A stretch of 64,000 nucleotides of DNA from Serpula lacrymans var. lacrymans S7.9 (GCF_000218685.1 NW_006763290.1:832885-896884); one strand, 5' to 3'. Numbered from the stretch's first letter, positions 10,645 to 21,611 are shown. Notes: a model not told the origin generated them from the sequence alone. A program made the numbers and translations.

Positions 10645-13600
10645 GTCACTGCCGAGGCTACCCAACTAGGGAAGATTAATTTAATCTTAGGCTGGACCTG
10701 GCTATTTAAACACAATCCTGAGATCAACTGGCAGACAGGGGTTGTCACATTGTCACGTTGTCCCCAGGAATGTGTAAACTTGGGTAAACCAAATCATGTC
10801 CGTCACAATGAGCGTCTCGAGAAGTTAAACGCTAGTCACGTTTACGAGCTCAGATCTTTAGAAAAGATCGACGATGACAATGATGAGGTAAAACCTGAGG
10901 AAGAGATTAAGAGGCTGGTACCTCCCGAGTACCACGACTTCTGGAAAGTCTTTTCAAAACACAAATCAGAGCGCTTCCCAGAGGCTAAGCCTTGGGACCA
11001 TGCTATAGATTTGAAAGACACCTTCAAACCAAGGAAGGGACACATGATACCGCTCTCTGCTCCCGAAAGAGACGAGGTATCTAGTTTCATAGACGAACAA
11101 CTTAGGAAGGGTTACATCAGACCTTCCAAAAGTCCTATGACGTCCCCGGTGTTTTTCATTCCTAAAAAGGATGGTAAAAAGCGAATGATTATGGAATATC
11201 GTTACGTGAATGAGCACACGGTTAAAAATGCGTATCCGCTGCCTTTGATTAGTCAGCTGTTGGACAAATTGGCTGGCGCCAAAATCCTGACAAAGATGGA
11301 TCTCAGATGGGGGTACAACAATGTACGAATCAAAGAGGAAGATGCTTGGAAGGCCGCATTCACGTGCCACCGAGGATCTTTCAAACCCCTTGTTATGTTC
11401 TTTGGGTTGACCAATTCACCAGCGACCTTCCAGAGCATGATGAACGAGATCTTTGCGGATATGGAAAACTGTGTCATCATTTACATTGACGATTTATTAA
11501 TATTTACAAAGTCGGACGATGAGGCTGAGCATGACAGGATCGTGCAAGAAGTCCTTCGACGCTTACAGGAACGGGACCTATTCGTTAAACCCGAAAAATG
11601 TAATTTTAAAGTGAAGGAAGTAGACTTCCTCGGTATGATCATAGGCCAGAACGGAATCAGGATGAACCCTGAGAAAGTTCAAGCTATTTTGGAATGGCCA
11701 GAACCTACTCGCGTCAAAGGAGTTAGGGCCTTCCTAGGCTTAGGTAATTTCTACCGAAGGTTTATTGAAGACTTCGCAAAAATCACGAGACCGTTGAACG
11801 ATCTCACCAAAAAGGACCTTGTTTGGCATTGGGGCGCCAAAGAACAGGAAGCTTTTGATAAGCTTAAACAGGCATTTACAACAGCGCCCATATTGGCATT
11901 CCCTGAATTAGACAAAGAGTTCCGGCTAGAAACCGACTCTTCTGACTTCGCCACTGGGGCTGTTCTATCAATCAAAAGCCCTGATGATCTTTGGAGGCCT
12001 TGTGCCTATTTATCGCATAGTTTGTCGCCTACAGAGCGCAACTATCAAATATACGACAAAGAGATGCTGGCTATCATTAGAGCTTTAGAGCACTGGCAGC
12101 ACTACTTAGAGTACTTCATGACAGCCCGAGACCTGAACCGGAGACAAGCCCGCTACGCGGTGTACTTGTCAAGGTTCAATTATAAATTAATTCATAAGCC
12201 AGGAAGCTCAATGGGGAAAGCGGATGCTTTATCTAGAAGAGAGGATCATGCCAACGGCATTGAAGATGACAACAAAGGTGTCACCCTGATAGATCAATCA
12301 AGGGTTGCCAATGTTAGAATCGGGCAAGATTCCGCTCTCCTGGAAGTCTTCAGGAAAGACATCTCCCCAGAGGAAAAGGCGCGCCTTGACGGCAATGAAA
12401 ACTATTTATGGAAAGACGGGCTCTTTCATTTCAAAAACAAAATCTATGTGCCTGAGTCCGCAAGGATCAAGGCAATAGATAGACATCATAACACTCCAGT
12501 GGCTGGGCACCCTGGATGGCAACGAACAATGGAGTTGATCTCCAGAAACTACATGTGGCCGGGCATGGTCAAAGACATACAGGAATACGTAAAATCCTGT
12601 CTGAGATGCGCCATGGCCAAGAATTCCCATCAACAGCCGGCGGGTAAACTCATGCCGAACCCGATACCAGCTGGCCCCTGGCAGGATATATCGGTGGACT
12701 TCACGACGGATCTGCCCGAGTCAAACGGGTACGATTCAGTAATGGTGGTAGTAGACCGCTTCTCCAAAGAAGTGGTATTCATACCCACCAAAAAAACCAT
12801 CACCGCCGCCGGTACGGCAGACCTATTTAAGGATTTCGTATGGTCAATCCATGGGTTACCAGAAACGGTAATCTCCGATAGAGGACCGCAATTCGCTAGC
12901 GAATTTACGAAAGAATTATGCCGGATGCTGGGCATCAAACCTAAATTATCCACGGTGTTCCATCCGCAAACCGATGGACAAACGGAGAGACTCAACCAGG
13001 AGTTGAAACAGTATCTCCGGATATTTATTAATGACAGACAGACAGATTGGGCCAAGTGGCTAAAGATAGCCCAGTTCTCTTATAATATTAAACAGTCGTC
13101 GGCTACAGGAAAGGCACCATTCGAGGTTACTAGATCATACCTCCCCAGAATGGGTGTAGAACCTGGCAAAAGCAAAAACAAGGCTGCTGGGAACATGGCA
13201 AAAGACATGAAGTCTGTCTTGGACGAAACGCGCAAAGCGCTATTTAAAACTGCGGAGCAGATGAAAGACAGGGCAGAGCGTAGACGCTCTAAAGCCCCTG
13301 ATTACAAGGTCGGCGACCTGGTCTGGTTAGACACCGACCACTTGAAATTAAAAGACCGGCAGTCTAGAAAACTGACCGAAAAGTGGATTGGCCCTTACCG
13401 GATTAAGGAAGTCAAACCTAATGCGGTGGCGCTGGAACTCCCAAAACGAATGAGGGTGGTACCCACGGTTAACATTAGCCGTGTGAAACCCTACAAAGGA
13501 CCGCTGCCGGGACAGCGCGTAGACCGGCCCGGTCCAGTAGTAGTCACCCAGGAAGGTGAAGAAGAGTTCGAAGTCGAACGGGTGGTAGATGCACGCTTGA

Positions 13601-13845
13601 AGCGTGGAAAATTAGAGTTCCTGGTCCTATGGAAGGGCTATGGAGACGAGGACAGAACGTGGGAACCAGAATCCCATCTGGAAAACTCCCGCAACGCTGT
13701 TCGCGAATTTTATTCTAGGAATCCCTCAGCTCCCAGGAAGCTTAGAGGCATAGATCCAAACCTTTTTAATTCCCTCTTTCAACCTATGCCCGAAAATTTT
13801 ACCACTACCTCCGGAATTTGGTCTCGCCTGGAAGTCGAGCCTTAG
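10645..13845 (+). CDS. Pol of gypsy element 1: RT, RNase H, integrase, chromodomain
   Basis: This is one open frame of about 1066 codons in the protease frame. RT has KMDLRWGYNN, the FFGLTNSPATFQ segment and the catalytic YIDD (11482-11493). RNase H begins at LETDSSDFATGAVL (about 11930). Compared with the copy at 50124-51317 it lacks 16 residues around the conserved TNHKNLEYF motif: HYLE joins YFMT at about 12110. Integrase has the HHCC zinc domain (IDRHHN ... CLRCAMAKN, about 12475-12625), and the DDE residues sit in VDFTTDLPES, ISDRGPQFASEF and GQTERLNQEL. The C-terminal chromodomain (EFLVLWKGYGDEDRTWEPE, about 13615-13680) would target histone marks. The stop is followed at once by the polypurine tract and the 3' LTR. 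Confidence 0.94.
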   Translation, partial: VTAEATQLGKINLILGWTWLFKHNPEINWQTGVVTLSRCPQECVNLGKPNHVRHNERLEKLNASHVYELRSLEKIDDDNDEVKPEEEIKRLVPPEYHDFWKVFSKHKSERFPEAKPWDHAIDLKDTFKPRKGHMIPLSAPERDEVSSFIDEQLRKGYIRPSKSPMTSPVFFIPKKDGKKRMIMEYRYVNEHTVKNAYPLPLISQLLDKLAGAKILTKMDLRWGYNNVRIKEEDAWKAAFTCHRGSFKPLVMFFGLTNSPATFQSMMNEIFADMENCVIIYIDDLLIFTKSDDEAEHDRIVQEVLRRLQERDLFVKPEKCNFKVKEVDFLGMIIGQNGIRMNPEKVQAILEWPEPTRVKGVRAFLGLGNFYRRFIEDFAKITRPLNDLTKKDLVWHWGAKEQEAFDKLKQAFTTAPILAFPELDKEFRLETDSSDFATGAVLSIKSPDDLWRPCAYLSHSLSPTERNYQIYDKEMLAIIRALEHWQHYLEYFMTARDLNRRQARYAVYLSRFNYKLIHKPGSSMGKADALSRREDHANGIEDDNKGVTLIDQSRVANVRIGQDSALLEVFRKDISPEEKARLDGNENYLWKDGLFHFKNKIYVPESARIKAIDRHHNTPVAGHPGWQRTMELISRNYMWPGMVKDIQEYVKSCLRCAMAKNSHQQPAGKLMPNPIPAGPWQDISVDFTTDLPESNGYDSVMVVVDRFSKEVVFIPTKKTITAAGTADLFKDFVWSIHGLPETVISDRGPQFASEFTKELCRMLGIKPKLSTVFHPQTDGQTERLNQELKQYLRIFINDRQTDWAKWLKIAQFSYNIKQSSATGKAPFEVTRSYLPRMGVEPGKSKNKAAGNMAKDMKSVLDETRKALFKTAEQMKDRAERRRSKAPDYKVGDLVWLDTDHLKLKDRQSRKLTEKWIGPYRIKEVKPNAVALELPKRMRVVPTVNISRVKPYKGPLPGQRVDRPGPVVVTQEGEEEFEVERVVDARLKRGKLEFLVLWKGYGDEDRTWEPESHLENSRNAVREFYSRNPSAPRKLRGIDPNLFNSLFQPMPENFTTTSGIWSRLEVEP

Positions 13846-13856
13846 AAGGGGGGTAG

Positions 13857-14246
13857 TGTTACGATAACACAATTTCCGGACATCTCCTTTCCTTTTTATT
13901 CTCCGCTTTAACTTTATACTTTAAGTGCCACGCGGCATTTCCCTTTCTTGCGCCGCGTTGCCTTTCTTTTACTTTTAGACTTAACTCTCTCACGCAGTGG
14001 AGCTGGCCATACGGGCTAGACCCTATGACATCATCAGCCACTGCCTTCATCAACTGTATAGTACACATGTACAAACAAACCTGTAGTAGTATATATACCC
14101 CAATAGATCCAGGAGACTCCTCAGCGAGTCCTCCTGTTGTATACCAACTAACTCACTGCAGCCCAAGGGGTACCCACTCCCCATCTTCCACTACCTTTAT
14201 AGTGTGTTCCTGTGTGTGCCAGAGTAACTAACTCTTGGTTGTTACA
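13857..14246 (+). repeat. 3' LTR of gypsy element 1
   Basis: This is 390 bp, from TGTTACGATA to GGTTGTTACA, preceded by AGAAGGGGGGTAG. It is followed by target duplication GTATT (14247-14251), after which the Helitron helicase frame resumes. Confidence 0.96.
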
Positions 14247-14251
14247 GTATT

Positions 14252-14640
14252 TGTCCACAGTTGTGACCTTCTAGAAGAGGCAGAAATAATGTGTTGCCTT
14301 GACCCTCTTGAAACAACAGGTGTTGTTTGGAAGAAGTCCCAGAGGACGCTATACATAGAGTAGCATTATAATTATCCCTTGCTCAAACAACAGCAGTAAT
14401 TGTATTACAGAGATATGTTTTTCCCCTACCTTCAGCACTGTGAATAAAGAAAGTTGTTCCCCAATTATAGTAAATTGACTGTATGATGATATCAAAAGCA
14501 TTCCACTTGCCTGAGTTGCTCTACATTATCTTTCACCTCTAAAGTAAGATTAAATCTGTCATAATTTTGCTGTTCATGGAGAAGATTGTTTGCAATAGTA
14601 TAGTAGGCTCTTGTTGTTGCTGAGGAAAAAGCATTGAAGT
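14252..14640 (-). pseudogene. Helitron (PIF1-like) helicase, upstream part
   Basis: The minus strand carries the ATPase start of the same helicase whose end lies at 7243-8042. A segment like LHEQQNYDRFNLTLEVKD is followed by a degraded Walker A (GRGKTYLCNTI, about 14440-14400) and a CIASSGT motif (about 14345). Frame changes and stops are numerous. Rejoining across the gypsy insertion puts the two parts in the expected order. Confidence 0.75.
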
Positions 14641-15840
14641 ATAAAGTTTAAAAAGCACTTATTGGATTGAGTAAATATGGATTCCAGAAAGAAAAGCTGA
14701 TAGCTGTAAATCTGGTCTTCTGAAAGTTGTGAAATTCCTCTTTGAGTAATAATAATACAGTTAAGTGATCAAATTTTTGCCAAGTCAGAAGGCAGTGAGC
14801 TTGTGCTGTCTGTAAAGTATTGCTAAGTCCTATATGCATGTTTGACTTGTCGCTCAGTTGTTGAGTGTTTTTATAACCATGAGAGTTTTCAATGTGGCTA
14901 TAATTTTCACTGCTACTGCACTATGCTGCTCCTGTGTTGCCACAAAAACCCTGCAAGCGGACCTAAGCAAAATAACTGGTGCAATGTTACTTGCACGCAA
15001 TATTTGGGACCACCATCCTAAAGTATGCTATTTACATCTACACCACAGTATAATAACTTACTTCTACATTTCAGATATTTTTTGTTACAGGATCACAGTA
15101 AGGTTATGATAGCACAGAAGTTTACCGTAAAGGGATAATTTATTTTCATATATAGGACATTGTTCTGGAACATTCCTTTGATGTATTGATGAGGAGGCTT
15201 ACAATGAGGTCTGAAAGAGGCTCCCACAGAGTCTGTCAAAGAGTATACAAGCATACAGATACTACAAAAGAGGCTTTCAGGGAGTGCACAAAGAGTGTCA
15301 ATGTTTTTGAAATTATAGTATTGAATGTAGATTAAACCTCTGAAGAGGCTCTCAATAGTGATTGTGGCTATATGCCAAGTATAGTAATTCAATTGTAATT
15401 CAATTGCTACTGGGGGCTACCTACAGAGGCTAGAGGGATGGTGGGTCTCTGAGACCTATTTATGACAATATAAAAACCCCATCTGAAAGACCCTGAGAGC
15501 CTCCTCAAAGTTCTGCTTGAGGTGTGTGTAGTCATGCATCGTCAAGACATCATATTTGAGAAGTTGTGTGCAGTCATCAGAAGTACCAGAATTAACAACC
15601 AGTTAAAATATAGTACAAAAAGTCAGAATATTGAGGCATGCATAGTCTCAAATGGTCTATAATAATCGGATTATTGTGAAGTCAGTTTCTTGTTGAATTC
15701 CACTTTGAAAACTCAGAAACATTGTAGTCCTTATTAGTCTAGAGTAGTCACATCATAGTGTGAGTCAGCTCCTTAGCAAAACTCACCAAGTTCTGTTGTC
15801 ATATCATAGATATTTCATAGCTTGATTAAGAAAGGTGTTA
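14641..15840. other. no gene recognised
   Basis: This is AT-rich sequence with short frames only (longest about 99 codons on the minus strand, 15093-15392, no family resemblance). It may contain the decayed remainder of the Helitron, but I cannot support that. Confidence 0.4.
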
Positions 15841-15849
15841 TAAAAAATG

Positions 15850-16070
15850 GTATATATATATATATTATAAAGTTTGGTTTGGTTTGGTTAGGAGGCATTT
15901 TTTTCTGTACCCCAAACCAAACCAAGTATAATTAGCACTGAACCAAATCAAACCAATATGAACCAGATTTGGCTGGTTCAGTTAGAGGTTTAAACAAACC
16001 TCTGAACTAATTAAAACTGTGGGAAATTTGGGTAAAATGGTTCAAACTGGTTCTGACATGAGAACCCACT
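15850..16070. repeat. inverted TTTGG/CCAAA repeats and (TA)n
   Basis: A short (TA)n tract at about 15850-15866 is followed by GTTTGGTTTGGTTTGGTT, which pairs with CCCAAACCAAACCAAG about 25 nt later. Further inverted pairs follow (GAGGTTT/AAACCTC, GAACCAG/CTGGTTC). This may be the end of a small inverted-repeat element. No coding content is seen. Confidence 0.5.
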
Positions 16071-16072
16071 TA

Positions 16073-16165
16073 CACAGCAAGCATAACCGACTTTTGTCAC
16101 ACCCAAAATCAATGAAAATATCTGAAAGTAGGTAAAATGTTTAATTGCATTGAATAGCCAAGTAA
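16073..16165 (+). repeat. MITE end fragment (CACAGCAAGC family)
   Basis: It starts CACAGCAAGCATAACC directly after TTA and matches about 90 bp of the left arm of the complete MITE at 35748-36025. The other end is not found nearby. Confidence 0.7.
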
Positions 16166-16679
16166 TCATGAACCATCAATAATAGCACTGCGTATTGAGC
16201 AGAATAATACTCTATATTGATTTGCTAGAAGGATAAATTGTAGTGGTGTAAATTGCACTTACACTCCACTACTTATTTACATTAACAACATCTGTCTCCA
16301 GTGGATTCTAAAAATAATCCTCTAGTCCTTGATGAAGATCACAGAATTTAATCTCACAATTAACTTGAGATGCAAGTGCTGAATGGAGCCATAAAGCACC
16401 ATAACCTTAACCAGCTACTGGGGCAGCTTGATTATACATAGAAGCATAGTAATGGTAATAATATATTAGACTTACCAATAGTAGCTGGAATAACTTCAGC
16501 AGAGAGTTTGCTTTTTTTGAACTTCTTGACATACACATCAAACTAGTTTAAAAGTGAGTAAGAAAAATAGAATACAAAAAGACTACAAACCTTTTTTTTA
16601 AGGGCTTTCAAACCATTGAAATGATAGATTTTATCCCAGTGAGCCTGTGTATACTCAAGTTTCACACCAGGATCCAATG

Positions 16680-17915
16680 CTTATTAAAGCAAATTTAATA
16701 CAAGATAAAATAGAGATTTAACAACATACCCAAGCATATAAAGTAAATATCAGCCTGGTCAATGGCTATATACCATTTGTGAAGTTTTTTAAGGTCCGCT
16801 TTAAATCTAAGCATGACCTATGTAAATTTACTGTCTTGTGCCATTATTTCCTAGTGTTGCTGAAGACACTCAAGTATGGGAAATGCACAAGAGACAATTG
16901 GTATATTCTCAGAAGAGAATGAAGCTCGTGCAGACCTTGGCTCAAACAGTACTTTCTTGATGAGTTCAAGTAGAGTCCATTTGTTCTTGGACAAGACAAA
17001 GTCCTTGTATTGCTTTTTGTTGAGACATAGAACATGTTCACTAACATCAGCAACAACACAGGACTTATTGACTGCCTGCATAGACTGTTAACCAGTATAG
17101 CACTTCAAATCTCAGATATACCACTTTATTAGTTATGACATGCTTAAGAAGATCATACATAGATCCCCAGCAGGTTCTTACCCATTTGATTAGCTCAAGA
17201 GGAGCAATACCCTTTTCTTGGCAGACTTTGGCAAAGTATGTTATGGCTTATGGTGAGGCCCTGACCTATTGCACAGTCTTTAGTGATGTAAATCATCTTC
17301 AATAGAGACATACTTGGGACATAAGAGCCAATACTTTGCCCAGTAAGCCCCCTGCATCAAACTCTTAATCATTGTCTTGATCATCATTTGGGATGTCATC
17401 TTTAAAGGCTGACTCCAACTCAGTTGTCCAGTCCTCATCAAAATCTTCTTCAAAATCTTTATCTGCTGATAATTTAGCCTTGTGATAGTATGATCAGGAG
17501 TTGGGCATATAGCCTCTATAAAACTTTTGACAGCCGGATGGGTAGTATGTTCCATACACCTTTTTGGTTGCTATCAAGTTTGGTATACTAATACATTAAA
17601 TGAGACTTACCTTGTTTAATATTGATGGGCAATCCACTGTTGGCCATTTGGCTTATCCAACACATACTGAAGTGTGCAAACAGTTTTATCATTAACAGTG
17701 GCATTATCTGATGTGGTCCAGCCAATCTGCCAAGCAGCTGAGCAAGGGGTAACATTGCCTAAAAATGTACCTACCTTGTCACAAGTATTATACCTATCAA
17801 CAATTCAAAGGATTACTGCAGCTATATTGGCACCACTGTGATCACCTTCTATTTCAGTGTACCCAAGTACCTTTGACTTGAGCTCCCACTCATTTGGCTT
17901 CTAAATAGGCCATGC
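16680..17915 (-). pseudogene. hAT transposase remnant
   Basis: The minus strand, read from 17915 down, gives IEGDHSGANIAAVIL, then QIGWTTSDNATVNDKTV (the hAT D-D region) and MEHTTHPAVKSFIEAICPTPD (17555). It continues with GGLLGKVLALMSQ, a GIAPLELIKWVRTCWGSMYDLL segment and KDFVLSKNKWTLLELIKKVL, ending near LHKWYIAIDQADIYFICLG (about 16740). Stops and frame shifts are common. The C-terminal dimerisation segment is not seen. Its upstream end abuts a Tc1/mariner fragment. Confidence 0.8.
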
Positions 17916-18403
17916 TCATTTGTGTCCATCTGACCCTAGGCAATTAATTTTAGTCTCAACATATCATATTACTCTTTTCCAGTCCTCCAGAGTCCAATCC
18001 TTGTGAGCATAGTCAAAATCCAAACAAGCTTTGCAATACCTAGTAGAGAGAAGGGGGTGTTTGGACTTCACCACATCCTTTATACCAGATTTCTTCAAAT
18101 AAAGGCAAACAGTATTGGATGAAAGGGGCTATTTTATGATGCTGGTAGATCTGTGGTCACTTAAACAGCATTTTCAGCATTTTCAGAGGTAATAAAATGT
18201 TGGGCATGTTAAATATTGGTAGGGGAAAGCTTGGAAGGATGACCTTTAATAGCTTTAGGTAGGGTAGAATGCTCTTTGGAGCAAAGTTTGGATATAATAG
18301 AAGGGCTAACAACAGTCTGCTTGGCAATGGCTTCACCAGAGTAGCCATCATCAAGTACTAAAAGGATAGAGCTTTTTTGAGTAAAAGAGAGGGATTTGAC
18401 CAC
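17916..18403 (-). pseudogene. Tc1/mariner transposase N-terminal remnant
   Basis: The minus strand encodes a helix-turn-helix segment (LSFTQKSSILLVLDDGYSGE, 18403-18340) and GHPSKLSPTNI (about 18245-18212). It goes on to a CKARLDFDYAHKDWTLEDWK region and ETKINCLGSDGHKWAWP (about 17990-17930), the start of the DDE catalytic part. Stops interrupt it. The remaining catalytic half is missing and hAT sequence follows directly. Confidence 0.78.
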
Positions 18404-19477
18404 GATGGTGGTTGAGAATCAGAAGTGTGTGAATTTTTTTTAAGCTCATACATACTATTTGTATATATATCTTTGTTTGTAGCAACACAAAATGGCAAAT
18501 ATTCAATGTTTTAACTAAGGTTCTAGTCATCAGTTCAAAAGTGAAAAAACCCTTTTCATGGTGTTTCTGTTTTAAATCAACCATATCTCTATACCATGTG
18601 AACCAAATCACATGACCTATAGGGCAATTTTATAGCCAAGAGTATGTACTATTTATGACTCCACCAAAGCTAAGTGCAATTCTCAAGCTATTTGATGGTA
18701 TGCTTCATGTATGACACCCAGAGTCAACATGGAAAGGGTTTTTGGAGTCACTGTACTTGCTCCATGGAGAGAATTTGTTGTACAAACAAAAGGAGGCTTG
18801 CTTAGTTGGCACATTACATATCACCAATATCAGAAGCCTTATACTGATCATGACTGGATTCAGGAAGAGCATATGGGTGTGGTTTTATCTTTGCTTGAGT
18901 ACACCCAGCTATATACAATGAACTATGTGTGGCCTATTTTCTCTGCCTTAACAATGAGCTGAGTAGAACATACCTGGAAATATGCTTTCTCAAACTAGAA
19001 ACACCACCTGTGAACCAGCCTGCCTCTTTTTTAATATGTAGTGAGCTAAAGTTGTTAGAGTCATTGTGTTAGTAGTTTTCTAAGCAGAAATGAATACTAT
19101 GTGTGCCTACTGGCATACTTCACACCAATGGCCAAACTCAGACTTGCCATCTGATGTGCGCATATCTGCTGTGAATAGTATATGCACATCTTCTGTGCGT
19201 GGGTCATTGCCACAGCTGGCTCAGGATTTTTTGTTAGGCTGATAGAGATGTAAGTGAAAAACTGGAAACAAAGAAAGCAGGGATAATGTTCTTACTCTTT
19301 AGTACTGCAGGCTCTTCCGCATGATTTCATATACAGCTATGTGGCTCTTCATTGTCAGCAACACTATCACTAATATGACCACTATCGGCACAATCAATGG
19401 TAGTGACATCAGGAAAAACTCTTTTGCTATGTAGCACTATATAGCCACCACATGTATATATTGATGCTTTCATAGCA
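18404..19477. other. no gene recognised
   Basis: The longest frame (18711-18962, plus, 83 codons) has no recognisable family. Otherwise I see only AT-rich intergenic sequence up to the target duplication ACCAT of gypsy element 3. Confidence 0.4.
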
Positions 19478-19482
19478 ACCAT

Positions 19483-19823
19483 TATCACGCTTGGAATGTG
19501 CAAGCCTGGTAACACTGGGTTCCAGATGTCTGAGTAGTTTGATAAGCCCATTGAGGTACAGGTTTGAGACATATTCTGATGATGAGACTTTGTTCTGATG
19601 AATACCAAGTTTACACTGTTGAAGCATACAATTGTATTAAAGATGGTAGCTACAATACAAGCACATATATATAGATCTTACTGTAGGGTAGGTGTTTGTG
19701 TTGAACAAACAGAGACAGGTAACACCGTAACAGGTAATGGTATGTGGGAATGTATAGGTAATTAGTAGTAGGTAGCTACTCAAGAAAAGGAAATAAAGTC
19801 CATAAGTAGATTAGTTTGTGACA
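19483..19823 (-). repeat. 3' LTR of gypsy element 3
   Basis: In element orientation it begins TGTCACAAAC and ends near CCAAGCGTGATA. It shares the long block around AGATCTATATATATGTGC with the 5' LTR and is flanked outside by ACCAT. Confidence 0.88.
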
Positions 19824-19849
19824 TTACCCCCACTTTAGGTCTAGACTGC

Positions 19850-20658
19850 TCCAAAGTCTCCTAGTTCTCCGTCTACATTGTACTGTGCATCTTTGTCAAG
19901 GTCATTATGTTCCTCATCCAATCCCCAATTATCTGCAACAAAGGCTAAATTGCATTGCTGGTTACACTCAGTGGCTCAGTGTTCATGTGCATCTAAACCG
20001 CATATAAAGCAGGTATGGTATTGTCAATCAATGGCCCTGTGGTCATATTCTTGACAGGCATAATAGCGTTGGATACAAGGGCGGCAGTGTTGTTCAGAAG
20101 AAGATTGAGAATGTGTTTGATTAGAGTAGTCAGAGATGGGTGAGGGTCTTTTGCTCCCATGGTGAGAGGTTTGGCTAGTACCTTCGTTGATCTGCAATGG
20201 TCTTCCATCCTGAGGAGAGTCATTGCTTGAGGTTGGCATTGACCTCTTGTTTGACTCTGGAGAGTGATTTGTGTGAGCAAGTGTGTAACCCAAAGGGATA
20301 GGGAGTACCGGCTCTGGGCGCTGACAGCATAATTGGTGATTGCAACGAGGCGTAGGGAGTGAGGAGGGGTGTTGTTGGACGCATAGGAATCAAGGTCTCT
20401 TGAGATTCTTCTAATGTGTTGGCTTTGGGGATTATTGAGTTGGTTGCGCAGGAAGCTGCTGGGGATGATGGAACGGGTGCGGGTAGAGTGAGATCTTGCG
20501 TTGATGGAAGAACTACTGGTTGTGGCTGAGGTAGTGAGGACGGGGAGTGCTGACCTGGAAAAAAGGTGTCCCATTGTTGTAGCAAGGCTCAGCAAATTAG
20601 GGGGAGGGGAGGTGAGGCAAACGTGTTGGGCGAGGATGTTCCTCGCATTGTTGCACAC
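19850..20658 (-). pseudogene. accessory ORF downstream of pol, tandem zinc knuckles
   Basis: Minus-strand frames give a proline/serine/threonine-rich N-terminal region (about 20585-20220). A Ser/His-rich stretch follows (20293-20090), then two adjacent Cys/His clusters: YACQEYDHRAID and CFICGLDAHEHWATEC (about 20075-19975). The second fits CX2CX4H...C. The first would be a CCHC knuckle with its first and last Cys mutated. An acidic tail (DEEHNDLDKDAQYNVDGELG) ends at a TAG just before the polypurine tract. Two in-frame TGA codons and a frame shift are present. Position between pol and 3' LTR, same strand, suggests a third ORF of this retrotransposon; function unknown, probably nucleic-acid binding. 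Confidence 0.55.
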
Positions 20659-20813
20659 GGTTTAGCCACCTAGGCGTAGGAATGCTTATACCACTTCCCT
20701 CTTCCCACTCGAGCAGTTCTTCCTCAAGCATTGTTCCAGGGATTCTATCTGCATTTGTTCCATGAGCAAAGTTGCTCCAATACTCCAGATGGAATTGTTG
20801 TCTCGTGTAAGCT

Positions 20814-21611
20814 CATCAGGAAAAATGGGGGTAGCTATATAGAGCTCTATAGCACTATAAGTACTCATAAAGCTGTTATGGTGGTCAAACCTGCTATAGA
20901 ACCTCTGCCATCTATAGAGCCTTATATAGCTCTATAAATGCTTTTATAGATGTTGGAAATTGTTGTGTGGCTGATAAAAAAAATTAACACAAATAGGACT
21001 TGAACTCTCAACCTGCTAGTCAGCTTTTGGTTGACTAAGCAACCTATAGCCACACATCACACATTTATCCACTACACCATAAAAGCTTATAAAATGTATT
21101 ATAAAGGTGTTATATATTGACCTGTCATGGACTTTGGTTATTTTTTTACTCATTGTCACAATTTATATTTGGATAAATCATTATTCTTATTTTTATAAAT
21201 ATCAAAGATACAAACTACTATTTCACTAATACAGGCTACATAATTGATTAATACTGTGTGATTTATTAGCCCTTTTAAGCACCTTGAACTATATTATAAC
21301 TATGACCTTTACAGCTATAGGAGCTATGTAGGTTGCTATAGGCTATAAGAGCACTTATAGTACCTTGCCTATAATAATATACTTGACTCTAAACACTTCT
21401 GGCCTCTTTTTATTGAACAAGTTTATTAGAATAATCCAGAGTTTGAGGGAATTATAGATACTTCTCCCCTGATTAAAATTTTGCCTACTACTGTGCTATA
21501 AGAGCTATAAGAGCTATGATTGCACCAATAGTACTATAGTTTCTATGAATGCATTTATATATATAGGTGGTAGCTATATAGCGCTATATAGCAAAAGGGT
21601 TTTTCCTGATG
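20814..21611. mobile_element. inverted-repeat element nested in element 3
   Basis: About 800 bp bounded by CATCAGGAAAAA at the left and TTTTTCCTGATG at the right. Both ends are followed inward by a GGTAGCTATATAG / CTATATAGC palindromic region. The interior is dense in AGCTATA/TATAGAGCTC short palindromes. No coding frame and no clear target duplication are seen. It is probably a non-autonomous DNA element. Confidence 0.5.
20950..21080 (-). ncRNA. tRNA-derived SINE-like unit
   Basis: Read on the minus strand, an A-box-like GGTGTAGTGGATAAATG is followed by a B-box-like GGTTGAGAGTTCAAGTCC and, shortly after, TTTTTTTT, a Pol III terminator. The spacing (about 75 nt) would require a long variable arm or intron. 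It lies inside the inverted-repeat element 20814-21611. Confidence 0.45.

Larger units (their letters stand above)
8043..14246 (+). mobile_element. Ty3/gypsy chromovirus, near-complete (element 1)
   Basis: This 6.2-kb LTR retrotransposon has two 390-bp LTRs, a 5' leader, gag, pol (protease, RT, RNase H, integrase, chromodomain), a polypurine tract (AGAAGGGGGG) and a perfect 5-bp target duplication GTATT (8038-8042 and 14247-14251). I see three LTR differences, all C/T transitions, two at CpG, which points to a young insertion. It lies within a Helitron helicase pseudogene. Two lesions stand out: an in-frame TGA between protease and RT (10642-10644) and a 48-nt in-frame deletion in RNase H. 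The G+C content is visibly higher than in the surroundings. Confidence 0.96.

Noticed and set aside
18711..18962. Possible small host gene
   Set aside because: No motif, no splice context and no family resemblance; position between transposon remnants makes it unconvincing.
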